From Phocoena phocoena (lineage: Eukaryota; Chordata; Mammalia; Artiodactyla; Phocoenidae): a DNA stretch of 64,000 bases. Below the pieces are notes generated by a model. The model was not told the DNA's origin. It worked only from the letters and a program-made list of their open reading frames with translations, and made no database searches. This document shows, in pieces, positions 1 through 12,235 of the stretch (the stretch's first letter is position 1; each line of letters starts with the position of its first letter). The translations under genes and the position numbers were made by a program. The stretch is from NCBI RefSeq assembly GCF_963924675.1, contig NC_089234.1:57516909-57580908 (forward strand). Reading direction: 5' to 3'.

Positions 1-714
1 GGTCTTTGTAAGGCAGAATCCTTCTACCACTACCCAGTATGCCAAGACTGTGCCAGGACTTCCCTGGTACCAAGCCTGCCTCCAGATTCTTCTTCCACAC
101 TCATGTGCTCTCAAGCCTACGCCTCCATGTTATTGTCTCTCAGGCTGGTCCACAAATGGAAACAGAACATGACGCTTAACTTTACATCAACCTGTTAAGC
201 TGCTTTAAACAATTCAATAGTCCCCAAATGCAATTAAATACATGAACTTGCACTTAGAGTTGTCAACAACGCACTGACGATTCTGTTTTATAGCTGCATG
301 TTAATCTACAATCTGTTTAATGCAATCCAATACATTATTCGGGATGGTGATATATAAATTTAAGTCTTAGACCATGAAATATCATTTAGGATTAAGATTA
401 ATCTCTTAACAGAGGAGATACCCGCTCTCAAAAGCAAGCAGCTAAGAAGAATCCCTGTGTGTAAAATGCAGCATCATTGTCTCCTGCACTAAAGGAATGA
501 GCTGTAGGGTAGCCAGTCCTGAAGGACAGGAAGAAGGGGTTGGGGGGAGGGGGGAGGAATCTCCCTGTCCCGGAGCAAAGACTCCTACACTGAATCAGAC
601 TCATGAAGTAGTTAAAAAAAACTCACTAACCCAAAGTGCCGTTGATTACCACCTCTTTCTCCAACCTGAAGCCCTCAGGTAAGAGAACAATAACAGTAAC
701 AGTAACAACGGCAA
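1..714. other. unique sequence, no gene seen
   Basis: AT-rich non-coding sequence. The only open frame of note (497-682) has no recognisable domain and crosses a G-rich low-complexity patch. I see no repeat or RNA gene here. Confidence 0.5.
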
Positions 715-870
715 GGATGGCTAACCCACATCATGCAATCTTATGAAGGAGGTACTCATATTATGCCCACTGTACAGATGAAGAAACTGAGGCACAGCCA
801 GTAAACGGCATTGCTGAGCCAGGCCTCTGGCTACAGAATGTGGGCTCTTAGTCACTATCTACTCTGCTTA
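715..870 (-). repeat. MIR SINE relic
   Basis: The stretch around 765-800 reads as the reverse complement of the MIR core: a cccactgtacagatgaag motif followed by aaactgaggcacagcc. Downstream, tggctacagaatgtgggctc matches the tRNA-derived part of MIR. It is an ancient, diverged, immobile copy. Confidence 0.75.
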
Positions 871-2749
871 TCACCCCACACAAAACATTCGTCATCAGGT
901 TAATTTCCAAGCCAAAGATTGCAAGACGACCACAAGTTCCCTGGGATAAAATAATTGTTTGAAAAATATTTTGAATGAGATAAAGTGAGAGTTACAGCGA
1001 GTAAAGGAAACAAAAAAAAGTTAAAATAAGGTATCTATTGTCCTCAAAAAGTTGACCATTAATAGAAAAAATGAGGCAAATACTCAAGAAGAGATCAGCA
1101 GGTCATTCAAGTGCCAAAAGATGGGTCACATGAGGGGAGCTCCTGGGAGGGAAGCTGATGACTGGTGTCTGAAAGAGGCTGGGATGGAGACAGACAGTGG
1201 GGCTGAGGGAAGGTGCAGGTGGAGCGGCCCGGGCTCCACAGCACGTTTGGACAAAGGACATTCATCAGATCCAATGGAAAGAAGTGGCCTAAGAGCCTGC
1301 TAAAAAAAGGTGTCACTTACCCGTACATTAAAAACCCCACCAGATCCATACCTTTCAGGATGGGGGACCCAACCAAGGCCTTCTCCCTGCCTAGAGCAAC
1401 ACAGACATCTCTCCTGAAAAGAGCCATGGGTAACTCTTGTGGAATGCAACTCTCCACAGAGCTCAGCCCTGTCCGGAGCTCAGGCTCTTGGTTCACCGTG
1501 ACCAATTCCAACATGAGGACATCAGATGCTCCACCTGAAAACCCAAGGACTCACCCAGACTCCAGCAACATTAGAAGCCTTTGGGGACCACACGGACATG
1601 GGTAGATGGCCTCCACACAGTCAGGTGAGTGGTAGGCCAGCCCAACAGGGAAACTGGCAATCACAATGGACGGTCAGCCTCCAAGAACTGTGCCCACAGC
1701 AACCTCTAACAACTTTGTGCTTTGCTGTTGGGAAAGTATGATATGTATGTACGTGTGATATGTATTTCAGAAATGTCACAATTCTTAGAGAAGTGTGCTG
1801 ATAAAATGAACACACTGTTTGCTCTCCATATTGACAGACCCCACTTCAGACTGTCAAAGTGCTTTTATTTATAATAGGAAATGTACAAAGTTAGCTTTGC
1901 TTGTTTTGACAACCACAAAAAAGATCTATCAGTTCCATATCTCCATTAAAGTACCTTGGTTTCACAGTAAAAATTGATTCTAGCCAAGTTTCTAATATTA
2001 TTAATGTTTTCATGATAACAGAAACATAACTTTTCAGAGAGTTCTCAATGCCTTTGTGAGAGAGTTTTGGAAACCAGTCCACCTGCCAGAAATTTGTTAC
2101 TTTTATGCAACAATTCAAAAGAAGTTCATAAAAACTACAGCAAAGTTAATTTTACTGTTTAGCTTCTGGAACATGAAAAGTGTCACATGATTGAAAATAG
2201 TGTCATTGTGACTTCAAATCCCTGAGCTCTAAGGATTTCATTTCCCTCTCCTGTGTTCTCAAATACATGCTTTTTTTTCATTGCTGTTTTAATTGTTTCA
2301 AATATGTGAAATTCCCACTATTTCTTCTGAAAGCTCCTACCAAGCCACTGTCAGATTTCCCACTTTGTCAAACTTTCTCTTAAAAGCTGCATTACTCTTA
2401 GGGCGAACTGGTGCTCACATCTGCACCGCACAAGGTTGCACTCACCTGCTCTGCAAAACTGACTCCAAGACAAGTAGTTACTAGCAAATCTTCATGCCAG
2501 GAAATCTTTAAAGAATAACAATAAAGAAAGGGAGGGGCAGGGAAGACAAGAGACAAAAGCCAAACAATGAAAAAGTCCAGGTATTAAGGAGAATGGAAGC
2601 GATTCAGAATTTCCTAGTCACAGAGCTGACAGTTAAGTCTGGTTGCCTCTGCCTTCCCATTTGTCTCAAGTTTCATGAGTAAAATTCTGTTGAGCCAATT
2701 ACAAATACACTCCTGAGTGAGAACTGCTGGTGGTTCTCATTCAACGTTC
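871..2749. other. unique sequence, no gene seen
   Basis: No repeat or conserved coding frame recognised. Open frames at 1052-1303, 1213-1605 and antisense overlap one another in different frames with no domain signature, so I treat them as chance. Confidence 0.5.
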
Positions 2750-2910
2750 ACGAATGGAGTGGATTGCCTAGCACTGTCTGTCACCCCTGGGACAGCCCTG
2801 TGAGAGATAATATCTCCAATGTACAAGTAGGGCTCCTAGAGGTGGAGAAACCTGCTATGGTCACACAGTTGGTGAGTAACAGAGCCAAGAACTAGACACC
2901 TCTGCCATCT
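2750..2910 (-). repeat. MIR SINE relic
   Basis: Diverged reverse-complement MIR. Visible pieces are the balance region (gacagccctgtgagagataa), the gtggagaaacctgc core and the ggtcacacagttggtgagta segment, in the order expected for a minus-strand copy. Confidence 0.65.
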
Positions 2911-4079
2911 CTTGCTGAAGCGATCTAATCCCAAATTACATTTACTACATAGCCAAGAGGGAAATCTTTCTACCAATCGGCCTTCCAGCTACCTATCAGC
3001 TGGGTCTCTTAGCCCAAGAACGATGGCACATCACAGACAATGCCTCATCACGAAGGGCAGCGCACTCACTACTGGGGTGCCTTCCAGCTTTGGGAGCAGA
3101 TGGTCCTCTGAGGACCAGCCTGGGGACTTGACCAGGCAAATGCTCGACGACGACAAACAGAGAGAAGGCTGAGTCGGAGACGTGGGCAGAAAGGTAAAAT
3201 CAGCAGACACCAAGGATTCAGAAAGGAATGCTAATGGCATTTTATAAAACGCTGTTTACATTTTAAGCTTGGTGTTCTGTGAAGTTGATACACAAGCGAG
3301 ATACCGGGCGCAAGTTGCAAGGAGTGCATTTTCACACACACGTATCGAGGACTTTGAGTTATAAACTAAAACTAAATAAAACTAGCCTTTAAAAGACCAG
3401 CAGTGGATGCATTTGTAATAAATTGAAATTACGTCTCAATGGCTCCTTAGTGAAGTGTATGCGCCTACATACGTTTACGTTCTCCTGGTCATAGCGCGTG
3501 CAAGGGGAACCCACAGACACTCTAAGAATGCCCCCCAATTTTTTATTTTCATTATTACATCTGGATCTGTACACAACTACATATTTATAGTTACCCTACA
3601 ACTCTCCTGGACTCCCCACTTCTTCAGCAAAGGGGAACATCTGAATTAATTTTAGTTCAGATTTCATTTAGATTCCTCTCCTATTAGACCAGACTAGACC
3701 TCTACCTAAGCAAGAGGAGACAGGCACTGATAAATTCGACTCTTCCTTCAAGAAACCAGACCCTCACCCATCACCTCAAGTGACAATTAGCAGTTTCTGC
3801 AGCGCATTATATGAGAAGAACTAATAAGGCAAAGGAATCGAGGGCAGGCTTTTCCCTTCACGATCCTGTCTGAAGCTTAAAAGAAAGCTGAACACTAATG
3901 AATTCTGAATTCATGTCAGCTCAATAGAGAGCACAGTCTTTTATCTTCACCTGGAATAGGAATGAAAGAAGAAGAGCCCAACAGTTCACCCACTTCCCCT
4001 AAAATATACTCTGCTTCAGTCCTATTCTTGGCTAAGAAAGCCTGGAGTCCATTAAAGCTGGAACAGGTCTGAGAAATCG
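2911..4079. other. unique sequence, no gene seen
   Basis: AT-rich non-coding DNA. No repeat family, splice-bounded frame or RNA structure recognised. Confidence 0.45.
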
Positions 4080-4200
4080 CCTCATGTGACCATCTTACTT
4101 TAAAGGGGAGCAAATCTGAGCCCAGACAAGTGAAGCAACTTGCCCAAAGTCACAAAGCCAGTCTTCAGCACCAACAACCCTGGCCTGGAGTCACCACGGC
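4080..4200 (-). repeat. MIR SINE relic
   Basis: The run gaagcaacttgcccaaagtc followed by acaaagccagtc is the diagnostic reverse-complement MIR segment. The copy is truncated and old. Confidence 0.65.
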
Positions 4201-6724
4201 TTGAGGAGAAGAGGAAAATGAAGTATGGGCTCTACTCCAGATGCTAAGAATGCTTGCCCAAATTTTTTCTCTGAGTGCCTGTGAAATTCTAAATCAACAT
4301 ATGAAATAAGCATCAACTAGAGACAGGCATTCATGAGCTCAGAAAGAGGTATCAAAGGGGCACCCCACTTCCACAGAATGCTTCCTGGACAAATAAAAGG
4401 AACACATTTACACACACACACACACACACACACCCAGAATGTGTGTGCCTACAAAATCCAGATATGGCTTCTCCCATGGATTCCCTAAAAGAAACTCACC
4501 AGAATACTCTAACAGAGGACAGCCGAACAGACATTTTATGAGAAAGAAAGTCCTAGGCCCAAGATTACAACAAAGTACGGGAGGCTCGAAACCTAAGAGG
4601 GAAGGCTTAATGCTTCACAGAACTATTCACAGACAAGTTTAAAGAAGAAGCAGGTTATCAGATAAAATAGCTCTGCAAAGCACTGTGATGTAGTAAGGAA
4701 AACAGCTAGTTCCCTACTAAGTTTATCTGCTCTGACAGCTTCTGTCTTGGCCTGGGAGAGGTTGAGTGTCTATGCAGTGAACATAAAGATAACCTACAAT
4801 GGCTACACATCCCCCTCCATTTGCCAAAGGTCACTAAGGATTGAGCATTTTGCTTCAGTGCCTCCACTAATCCAAAGACATGCCAATCTGCTTACTGTTC
4901 CACAACATCAGGAGGTTTGGATTTTACTTATTGAGGGATGTCGGACTCACTTTGTCAGAACTTGGTGACTATTAGCACAAGGCTGAGTGACCATGGCTGC
5001 AATGAATTTTTAAAAATTATTTGGTTTTAGGACGCCCAGAAAAGAGGATGTGACTAACAAGATGGCGGTAACTATTGTTGGGTAACATTCCACTCTGAGA
5101 ACATAAAAGCCGAACAGTGGAGCATTGAGAAATTAAATTCATGGCCTGGAAAACAAGCCAAGATTAAAAAATGTCATGTTGATACAGTAGGTGCTCTTGT
5201 GAGTGGGGCGGGGGGGGGCGTGGAAATGTCAGAAACTGGATTGACTGCATTTTCATAGCAACGTTGTGTGATGGAGGTGGGAGAGGGTCAGGTGTATCAA
5301 TACCCTTTAGTGCCTTCGGGGCACACACCATATCTGTCACCCAAACCCTATACAATGTAAAAATCCACCATCTACAGCTCAAAATTTTCAGGCACCAGAG
5401 CCAACCAAACACTCTTCCCATAAAAGGCTGAGCAGATCAGCTGGGTCCCGTGCCTTCCTCTGAGGCCACCAGGAGGCGCTGTGAACAGCAGCACGGCTCT
5501 TCAAATGATGGACAACTTGCAAGGATCATTGTCCCTATGTGCCCTCTCCATGCAGCTTGAAAATCTCCTCCCATCCATGTCTAAGCCAACATCCTTTCCA
5601 ATCCTTCTGAGAGGAGTTATACTTTTCCTTGGGTGTCCAAAAAAATGGATGCATGAATGAGCCTGCCATGAGAGGCGACAAGACTTCCTACAAACTAACT
5701 TGCAACTCATCCTACTAAAACTGAAATTAGGAGAAATCGTTGAGTGAGAGACTAGCCAATGGCTCATAGCCATCCTCAGAGTTCTCGGGGGCCAGCAATA
5801 TCCTCACCCGTGATCCCTTAGCGTAACATTTTCTGTGCAGGCTCAAGCTGGGAAGCAGATTTGTACATAAGCCCAGGTTTGGGGGCTCATCAATTCACCT
5901 CACAGCATGTTGGTGCTCACGGGTGTGTCCCGCCTCTTGCCACTGAGCTCATACAGCACAGAAACCCCACTGTGAAAATAGCCACAAGGCAAAAGCGAGG
6001 GAAGACATAGAGCTTTCCAGGAATGAGAAGGGAGAATGTTGAGAGAGAAAAACATGAACCAGATTGGGTAGAAAATGGTAGAGAGAACTTTTGGGACCGA
6101 CTGGCTACTTGTTCTCTTTTCACAACAGTGTGAGAGACACAAAGAATCTCCCCTTCCCCAGAAGGGAGTGGACTGCCCCCTTTGATGCTGGGTGGGGAGA
6201 ACATCTATAATGCTGACGAGAGTTCTCCCTGGCCTTGTTTGCCCACCACGGGGGCTCATTCGCTGACCCCGTCCTCACCTCTGGGCTGACCTCCTGTTTA
6301 GTCATGGGACTGCAGGAAGAGGTTCATCTGAGGGTCAGCAAGACAGTGGCCCTCACACCCACCAAAACCTGAACCTTCCCATCAGGAGAGGGCCTTCCTT
6401 CCCTTTCTTTGAAGGGCTAAGACAATTCCAAATCCATTTTCCCTTTCATCTTCAGAATCACTAATGTTGTCATCTATCTTTTTCCTCAAACCGGGAAGAG
6501 AAAGGTCCTGTGATCTGTTCCAGAGTCGCTGCCAGAATCAGAACCCTGGTCCCACCTCCCAGTCCAGGGGGCTAAATTATTCAACTCTGCAGTTTCCCAC
6601 TCTTACAGTGAAGGGGGATAAAAGGTAGTCCTTTTCTGAGGGACATGTAATAGTTGGGTTAGACAAGACCAAGCCCTTCTTTCAGAAGAAACCAACTGTC
6701 CTTCTACAGCCCAGTCCACTGGAA
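4201..6724. other. unique sequence with small simple repeats
   Basis: Non-coding. It contains an (AC)n tract at 4409-4433 and a G-run with one C at about 5204-5220. The antisense open frames at 5164-5421 and 5900-6259 show no domain and differ in frame, so they are probably chance. Confidence 0.45.
4409..4433. repeat. (AC)n microsatellite
   Basis: About 12 uninterrupted AC dinucleotides follow aacacattt. This is a simple dinucleotide repeat that is likely length-variable. Confidence 0.95.
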
Positions 6725-6862
6725 GGTCTGTAGCTTTCAACCACCCAGAACTTCTGTACCTTCATCTGTAAAATGGGGACACACCCACCACCCAAATGAG
6801 ATACAGCACCAGGGAGTACCTGGTACCACCCCTAACACGTGTTAGGCACTCAATAAATCTTA
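6725..6862 (+). repeat. MIR SINE relic
   Basis: Plus-strand MIR core: ttcatctgtaaaatggggac followed by a diverged middle and the terminal aggcactcaataaat. The order and spacing fit the 3' two thirds of MIR. Confidence 0.75.
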
Positions 6863-7329
6863 GTTTCCTGCTCCATCCCCAGAGCAAATACTTTCTTCTT
6901 AACACAGAAAAGTGACACTGCCTTCCTTCCTAATTGTCAGATTTGCTGTGAGGTAACTGGCAGCTTCCTTTGATTTCAGGATTGCCCTGGATGCTCTGCA
7001 CAAGGAGGCCCCAGAGTCTTTGCTGGGCTTGATGGCCAGATAACGAGACTCTATTTCTGGACCAGGACCAGCACCCACGTGGTCACATATTTTCATATGT
7101 GGAGCAGCAGAAAATCTGAACGTGAATCGTCAAGTTCCTGTCAGAGCCCCCTGCCCAGTCTTGACTTAGAGAGACCAAATGGGACACAGGCAGGAGTATT
7201 TCTCCCAGAGGTTCTTTTCTTTGATTCTCAAAGCAGAGAACACTGATCCATCTACCAGCCTGAGTTGTGAGGGAAACACACAGACTTCTACAAGAGGTGA
7301 TGGGGTAGAGTGGGACACATCAAGTTTCA
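6863..7329. other. unique sequence, no gene seen
   Basis: Non-coding; no repeat family recognised in this short interval between two MIR copies. Confidence 0.4.
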
Positions 7330-7500
7330 GGGACAGAGAGTCTTGAATGAAAACCCCAGCTTTGTCCCTTACCATGATGGAGAGGCAAGTTCTCATAATG
7401 CTCGGCCTTCTTTTCCTCATCTGTTAAATGAGGAGAACAGCACCTGCGTTAACAGGGTGGTTGTGAAGACTGAGTTAACATACATGCTGATATAATAATT
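7330..7500 (+). repeat. MIR SINE relic
   Basis: Contains tttcctcatctgttaaatga, then gggtggttgtgaagactgag and ttaacatacatgctgata. These are successive blocks of the plus-strand MIR consensus with moderate divergence. Confidence 0.75.
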
Positions 7501-8154
7501 ATGAGAAAAACAAAGTATCACAGCCTGAACATCAGCAGACTCCTTGTCCTACACCCTAAACCACAATAGCTGGATAATCCAGATAGAGGTCAGGCTCCCT
7601 TTCTGACAAGTCTAACATTTGGAGGTGGAGTATAAGGCGTCCTTTCAACACCCAGTCTTCAGAAAAACAATGCCTGTCTTCTGAAAAAGCCCCAGGACTT
7701 TGCCTTCATTTTCCTGGCTCTGGTGGCTTGGTGAGGAAGCGGGGTGGTGACTGTAGCAGAAGCAGGTGGGGTCGGGGTCAGAGAGAGAGATCAATACAGA
7801 CTTAGAGACTGGCTACCCTGGTCCCTCTCCAAGTCTGATTCCTACTCACAGGGAGGTCCAGCTATGTCTCCGGGTGCCATGAACCGATTCAGCATCTTTA
7901 TAAATCCTCCATTTACACGTAAGCTACCTAAAATTGGTTACTGGTTACATGCAATCAAGATTCTCAGCCAAGACACAAAACCAGAACCCAAGCCTGAACA
8001 GAGGTCACGAAGTAGTCTAGTCTCCACTTCTTCCCACCTGCCTTCCTCCCTTGTCAAGTCAGCAAACACCGGTGGGACGGCCATGAACCACTGCACGCTG
8101 TCAACTCTCTTCAAAGGCAGGCCTCCCTCACTCCCCACTGCCCACAGTCATCTC
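7501..8154. other. unique sequence, no gene seen
   Basis: Non-coding interval before a CA microsatellite. The 166-codon frame at 7744-8244 runs into the repeat, giving a Thr-His stretch, and has no recognisable domain. I reject it as a gene. Confidence 0.4.
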
Positions 8155-8226
8155 AGCACACACAGACACAGACACACACACACACAGACACACACACACA
8201 CAGACACACACACACACACACACACC
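8155..8226. repeat. (CA)n microsatellite with CAGACA interruptions
   Basis: An imperfect CA repeat interrupted at intervals by CAGACA units, so it is a compound tract rather than a pure dinucleotide run. Confidence 0.95.
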
Positions 8227-8689
8227 TGCTGCAGTCTTGGCTAATTATGCAAACAGCCTACAGCAACTTGCTGGCCTTGGAAGCACAGAGTTGGCACTTC
8301 CCTCAAGAATGATCCCCAGCCTGTGTAAGCCCCTCCGGAAGCCACCCATAATTACCTCCATCACAGCCCAAGACTTTAGCAACAATAGGGCATTTAAGTC
8401 TTTAGGGTCATTAAAAAAAAAAAAGAAAAGAAAAGAAAACTGGACACGGCTACAAGCATTCCCGCTCAAAGTTGTGCTTTGTGCAGACCGCCTCAGGACA
8501 CATTTTCTGCGACTTTTTGCAGCTCATGAAGAAGAGTGGGGAGAGGAGACGAGAGGCTCCGGAAAAGCCTGGCAACAAGGACTAGGGAGATTCTGGGGAG
8601 AAGAGGCGCTGGGCAAACTCCATCTCCCTCACCTGCATGGTGACTGCCAGCCAAGTGTGCTCTCGGAGCTGTGAGAAGGACCAACTAAT
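8227..8689. other. unique sequence with a POU/homeodomain-like site and A-rich tract
   Basis: Directly after the CA repeat, taattatgcaaa (8242-8253) combines a homeodomain TAATTA with a partial octamer ATGCAAA. An A-rich stretch lies at about 8411-8440. No exon seen. The regulatory reading is inference from motifs only. Confidence 0.3.
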
Positions 8690-9260
8690 TTATCAATCTG
8701 CACCTCTTTCTGCCATAACGTATTTCCCTCTTGCCAACAAAAAATGTGTCCATTATCAGGCAGGTCCCTGTCCTCCTAAGAGCCCATGCGGCTGTATAAT
8801 TACACTTCTTTCCTTGACAACTTGCATGATTGTTTTCCTAACAGTATATTACTTCGTTAGTACTTTCCAATATACGTTATTTTTAAACTGTCACTTTTGC
8901 CCAACTCATCCCAATTCGCACTCGTCTGTTTATCATAACAATCATTAATAACTGTCAGTCCACGCCATCAATATAACGAACTCACTCCCTCATTAGCATG
9001 TGCTAGCATTTGTTCCGTAGAGGGGGCTGATTATTTTTTACAACAGGCCAAGCCAATTACTTTAGTGAAATGGAATCACATTAATCAAAACTTAACAAGG
9101 TGGCAAATTTAAAGATATCAGATTGCAGAAGACAGCATAACTAATATGTCAGTGTCAGGGGTAGCGTGTAGGTATGCAGCAGCTGTACTAAATATATCTC
9201 TTTGCGGAGGCCACATGAATTTTGACGTTTCATATGATCTGACAACTACCCAAGTGATAT
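8690..9260. promoter_or_regulatory. candidate conserved non-coding element (enhancer-like)
   Basis: A repeat-free AT-rich block. It has several homeodomain-type cores, including taatta at 8797-8802, caatta at 9054-9059 and ttaatca at 9081-9087, plus a CCAAT at 9053-9057. This composition is typical of developmental enhancers in gene-poor DNA. That it is conserved or active is inference. It may equally be neutral unique sequence. Confidence 0.3.
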
Positions 9261-9553
9261 TATGGAAGGCAAGAGCCCGGTGCTGCACGGCTCACGATGA
9301 CTTTTGTAGATTCTGGCAAGGGCAGTGTGAGCAGAGAGGGGGTCAGAAGCCGGGAGAAGAAAATGGTGGCTGTGCCTATCCAGGCTGGCAGACGGCAGTC
9401 CATCACGCCTGTTTGTGCCAAGGCATTTTCTTTTACACTTTAAATGATGATAGCCATCCATCACCGTCTGACAACTGCTTCAAAACCAGCTGCAAAACAT
9501 GCAAAGCCCAGCAGTCTAAAATATGCTGACACAACCAACAGAGAAACAGATTA
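9261..9553. other. unique sequence, no gene seen
   Basis: Contains the end of a Cys-rich chance frame (9146-9529). No repeat recognised. Confidence 0.35.
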
Positions 9554-9585
9554 TACACACACACACACACACACACACACATATG
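9554..9585. repeat. (AC)n microsatellite
   Basis: About 13 AC units running into atatgtattt. A simple repeat. Confidence 0.95.
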
Positions 9586-9604
9586 TATTTATATATTCCA
9601 TAAG

Positions 9605-9835
9605 AAAGGTTTTGGGGGAGGGGACCAAGAAGGGTAGGGGTGGACCACAGAATGTTTAGGAATAGAGATGGAGTAAAGGAAACACCAGGGCAGTGAAGAG
9701 ACGGAAGAAAAATGAGAAAGGGAACAAAAGACAAGAATGAAAAGGAGACAGAGAGAGACAAAAAGGGGGGGAAATGATGAATGGAAAAGGGGGGAGGCAG
9801 GGAAAATGGAAAGAAAGGGGAGAGAGAATAAATAC
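9605..9835. repeat. polypurine low-complexity tract
   Basis: A purine-biased stretch of GA, GGAA and GGGGGG runs with few pyrimidines. It gives rise to spurious Arg/Lys-rich (plus) and Phe/Ser/Pro-rich (minus) open frames. Confidence 0.8.
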
Positions 9836-10189
9836 AGTTGCTGCCAGTACTGGGAAGGCAGGAAAAGTGGAGGCTGCCTTGATGCAACCCAGAAAAATTT
9901 CTCCAGTTCGGCCTCGTCTGTTTCACTGTCCAATGCTTTAGTCCACGCCTTCCTTACCTCCTGCAGAGGGAAGACACTGGGTTCCGTGCAGGTCTCTCCT
10001 ACCTGCCCCCACTCCCTTCATTCAAGCTCTGCTACTGTCCTTCCCCGCGCCCGGGGCCGCCTCCTGACCCACAGGATCAAGTCTCACCTTCGGCACTTGG
10101 GCACCTTACAGCAGGCTGCTCGAAGCTAGTCACCCACCCACCCACACCTCCGCCACTAACCCATCCTCCTCTCGGGCCTTTTCCACCAC
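9836..10189. other. unique sequence, no gene seen
   Basis: Moderately GC-rich non-coding DNA, with short CCCACCCACCCAC runs near 10133. No repeat family recognised. Confidence 0.4.
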
Positions 10190-10375
10190 TTAGAAAGTAG
10201 TTCAATTCTCTGCCTTAACATTTATTAGCTGGCTGACCTTAAGTTATTTGACCTCTCTGATGGTATTACTTACAGCTCAAGATTTATCTTTAACAGTCAA
10301 GTAAACACATAAAAAGCACCTACAAAGATGCTTGATGCATCAGTAGGCACCATCATTAAGACTGGTCCTTGCGGT
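10190..10375 (+). repeat. MIR SINE relic
   Basis: Reads as a diverged plus-strand MIR: tagctggctgaccttaagtt, atttgacctctctgatgg, then a decayed middle and a terminal tagg-cac block. Confidence 0.6.
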
Positions 10376-11704
10376 AGAGACTTTGTGTTGACTCATCTTT
10401 TCCATCAGTACAAAGTCAGTGAACCCTGGAATTGTGTGGAACTGAACTAGGGTAGAGCCCTCCTTTGCAGGTCCCCTTTGCAAGGTTTTCCATCCTTACC
10501 AGGACCTCTTCGGCCATTTATTTAATAAATCAGGGAATCGGCTGGCTGCATGCAGAGAACAGAAGATGGCCAGGGGGATTTGTAGGCCTTTCATGGGTGA
10601 ACTAGCTTGGAAAGCACCGTGGTCCAGTATGATCCATCTGGATGCTTCCTTCCCTGGACCCACTACCCAGCCAGCCCAGCCACCCAACTGTTATTGTATT
10701 TAATGGAGCCTATTTATTTGTTTACTTATTCCAAAGACGCCTAGAACCAGGTACACCGGGCTGGCAAAGGTCCCGTTGTACAACGTGATTAGATTCAGTT
10801 ATATCACACAGTTCATGAAATTGTGCTATGATTCATTTTTACAACTTAAATAGCTATTTGGTTGGGTTGCCAGGTTGAACATGATGAATGTGTATGATAA
10901 AACAGAACAAAGAGAAGGGCCAATGCTTGTAAACTGAAACATTAGTCAGTGTGTTAACCCCTTCTCTACTAATCGTCATGCCTTCCCGGGGGCAGCTGCC
11001 CCATCGTCACCATCCTCCTTCAGACCTCACATCCGGTATCAGATCTGTACCAGTGCCAGAGTTGACAAATTTAACCTTCTCTCCAGCAAGGAAAACGCAT
11101 TCTCCAAAAGTTCGCCATGTATTCCATCCTAGTCCCTGTGTCAGGATAAGACAATGAGCTACAAGTGTTCACAGGTCCTACTTCCAAATCCAATCACTTC
11201 TCAGACTCCCAACTTTCACTCTAGTCCTAAATCCTCTAAGTCAGACATTTAACTCATACCCAAATTAACACCCATGGCAGCCCTGGTCAGATATAATCAT
11301 GTGACCTAATGACCCTAGAGCCATCAGAAATAAAGCCAGACTAAAAAGAAATCACTGCACAAAATTCAGTTGAAAGAAGTTAGAGGAGAAAAACAGGACC
11401 TGCATTCCTTACCACATCAGTGTCTTTCATGATGCGTAAGAGATTATTTAAATTGTACTAGGGCAGCTCTCTATTTAACGATAACTTAAAGTAGACTCTC
11501 TAATAAAGCCAATCATCACTTTGTAAATTATAATTTTTTAAAGAATATTGGATTTCATTTTAAAGAGTCACAACTTCCATGCTGGAAGAGGTCGCACCAA
11601 TTAATTCTAACCCTGACTCATTTTTTAGTCATTCACGGAAGAGACACCTAGGTGTGGGCCCACGTTCCAAAGATGGCTAGAACGTCTCGCCCATCCAATA
11701 CGCT
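10376..11704. other. unique sequence, no gene seen
   Basis: No repeat or exon recognised. Becomes AT-rich towards 11500. Confidence 0.4.
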
Positions 11705-12235
11705 CTTCCAGAATGTGACCTTGCTATTTCCTCATCAAGTGGTAGACTAATTCCCCTCCCCTTGGACCTGGCAGGCTTGTGTTCCTTTCACTGATGGAGT
11801 GCATGGAAGTTACACTGAGGTTAGGTCATAAATGTGATGCAGCTTCCATCTCATGGCTGGAACACCTGCACTTGGAACCCCGAGCCTCCATGGCAGAAAT
11901 CCAGCTAACCCCTGGAGGCGGCCAGACTGAGGAATCCAAGCCACATAAAGACACCGCGTACAGGGGCTCCGGTGAGAAGTCCCAGTCTTTGAGTCAGCCC
12001 AGCCCCAATGCCCAGACATGTGTATGAATGAGGTTTCAGAGGATCCCGGCCCCCAGCACTGAGTCGCCCCCAGCCCTTGAGTCTTTCCAGTGGAAGCTCC
12101 AGGCTTGTGGACCAGAGACAACCTGCTCCACTGTGTCCTGTCTGAATTTCTGACCCACAGACTCTGGGAACACAATAAAAGGGTTGTTTCAAGTCTCCAG
12201 GTTTTGAGGTAACACTGTGACATAACAGAAAACCT
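11705..12235 (+). mobile_element. MaLR LTR, MLT1-like (solo, ancient)
   Basis: The opening atttcctcatcaagtggtag, the central diverged GC-rich part, the gacccacagactctgggaac segment and a polyadenylation signal AATAAA (12174-12179) occur in the order seen in MLT1-type LTRs of mammalian apparent LTR retrotransposons. No internal region flanks it, so it is probably a solo LTR. Ends are approximate. The 82-codon plus and 137-codon minus frames inside it are chance. Confidence 0.55.

Noticed and set aside
4409..4433. CRISPR-like or other phased repeat arrays at the CA tracts
   Set aside because: Pure dinucleotide repeats with no spacers; this is vertebrate DNA.
7744..8244. 166-codon plus-strand frame
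   Set aside because: Ends in a Thr/His run that is translated CA microsatellite; no domain, and unlike a protein in composition.
9516..9926. Ser/Phe/Pro-rich antisense frames of 136 and 114 codons
   Set aside because: Mirror translation of a polypurine tract.
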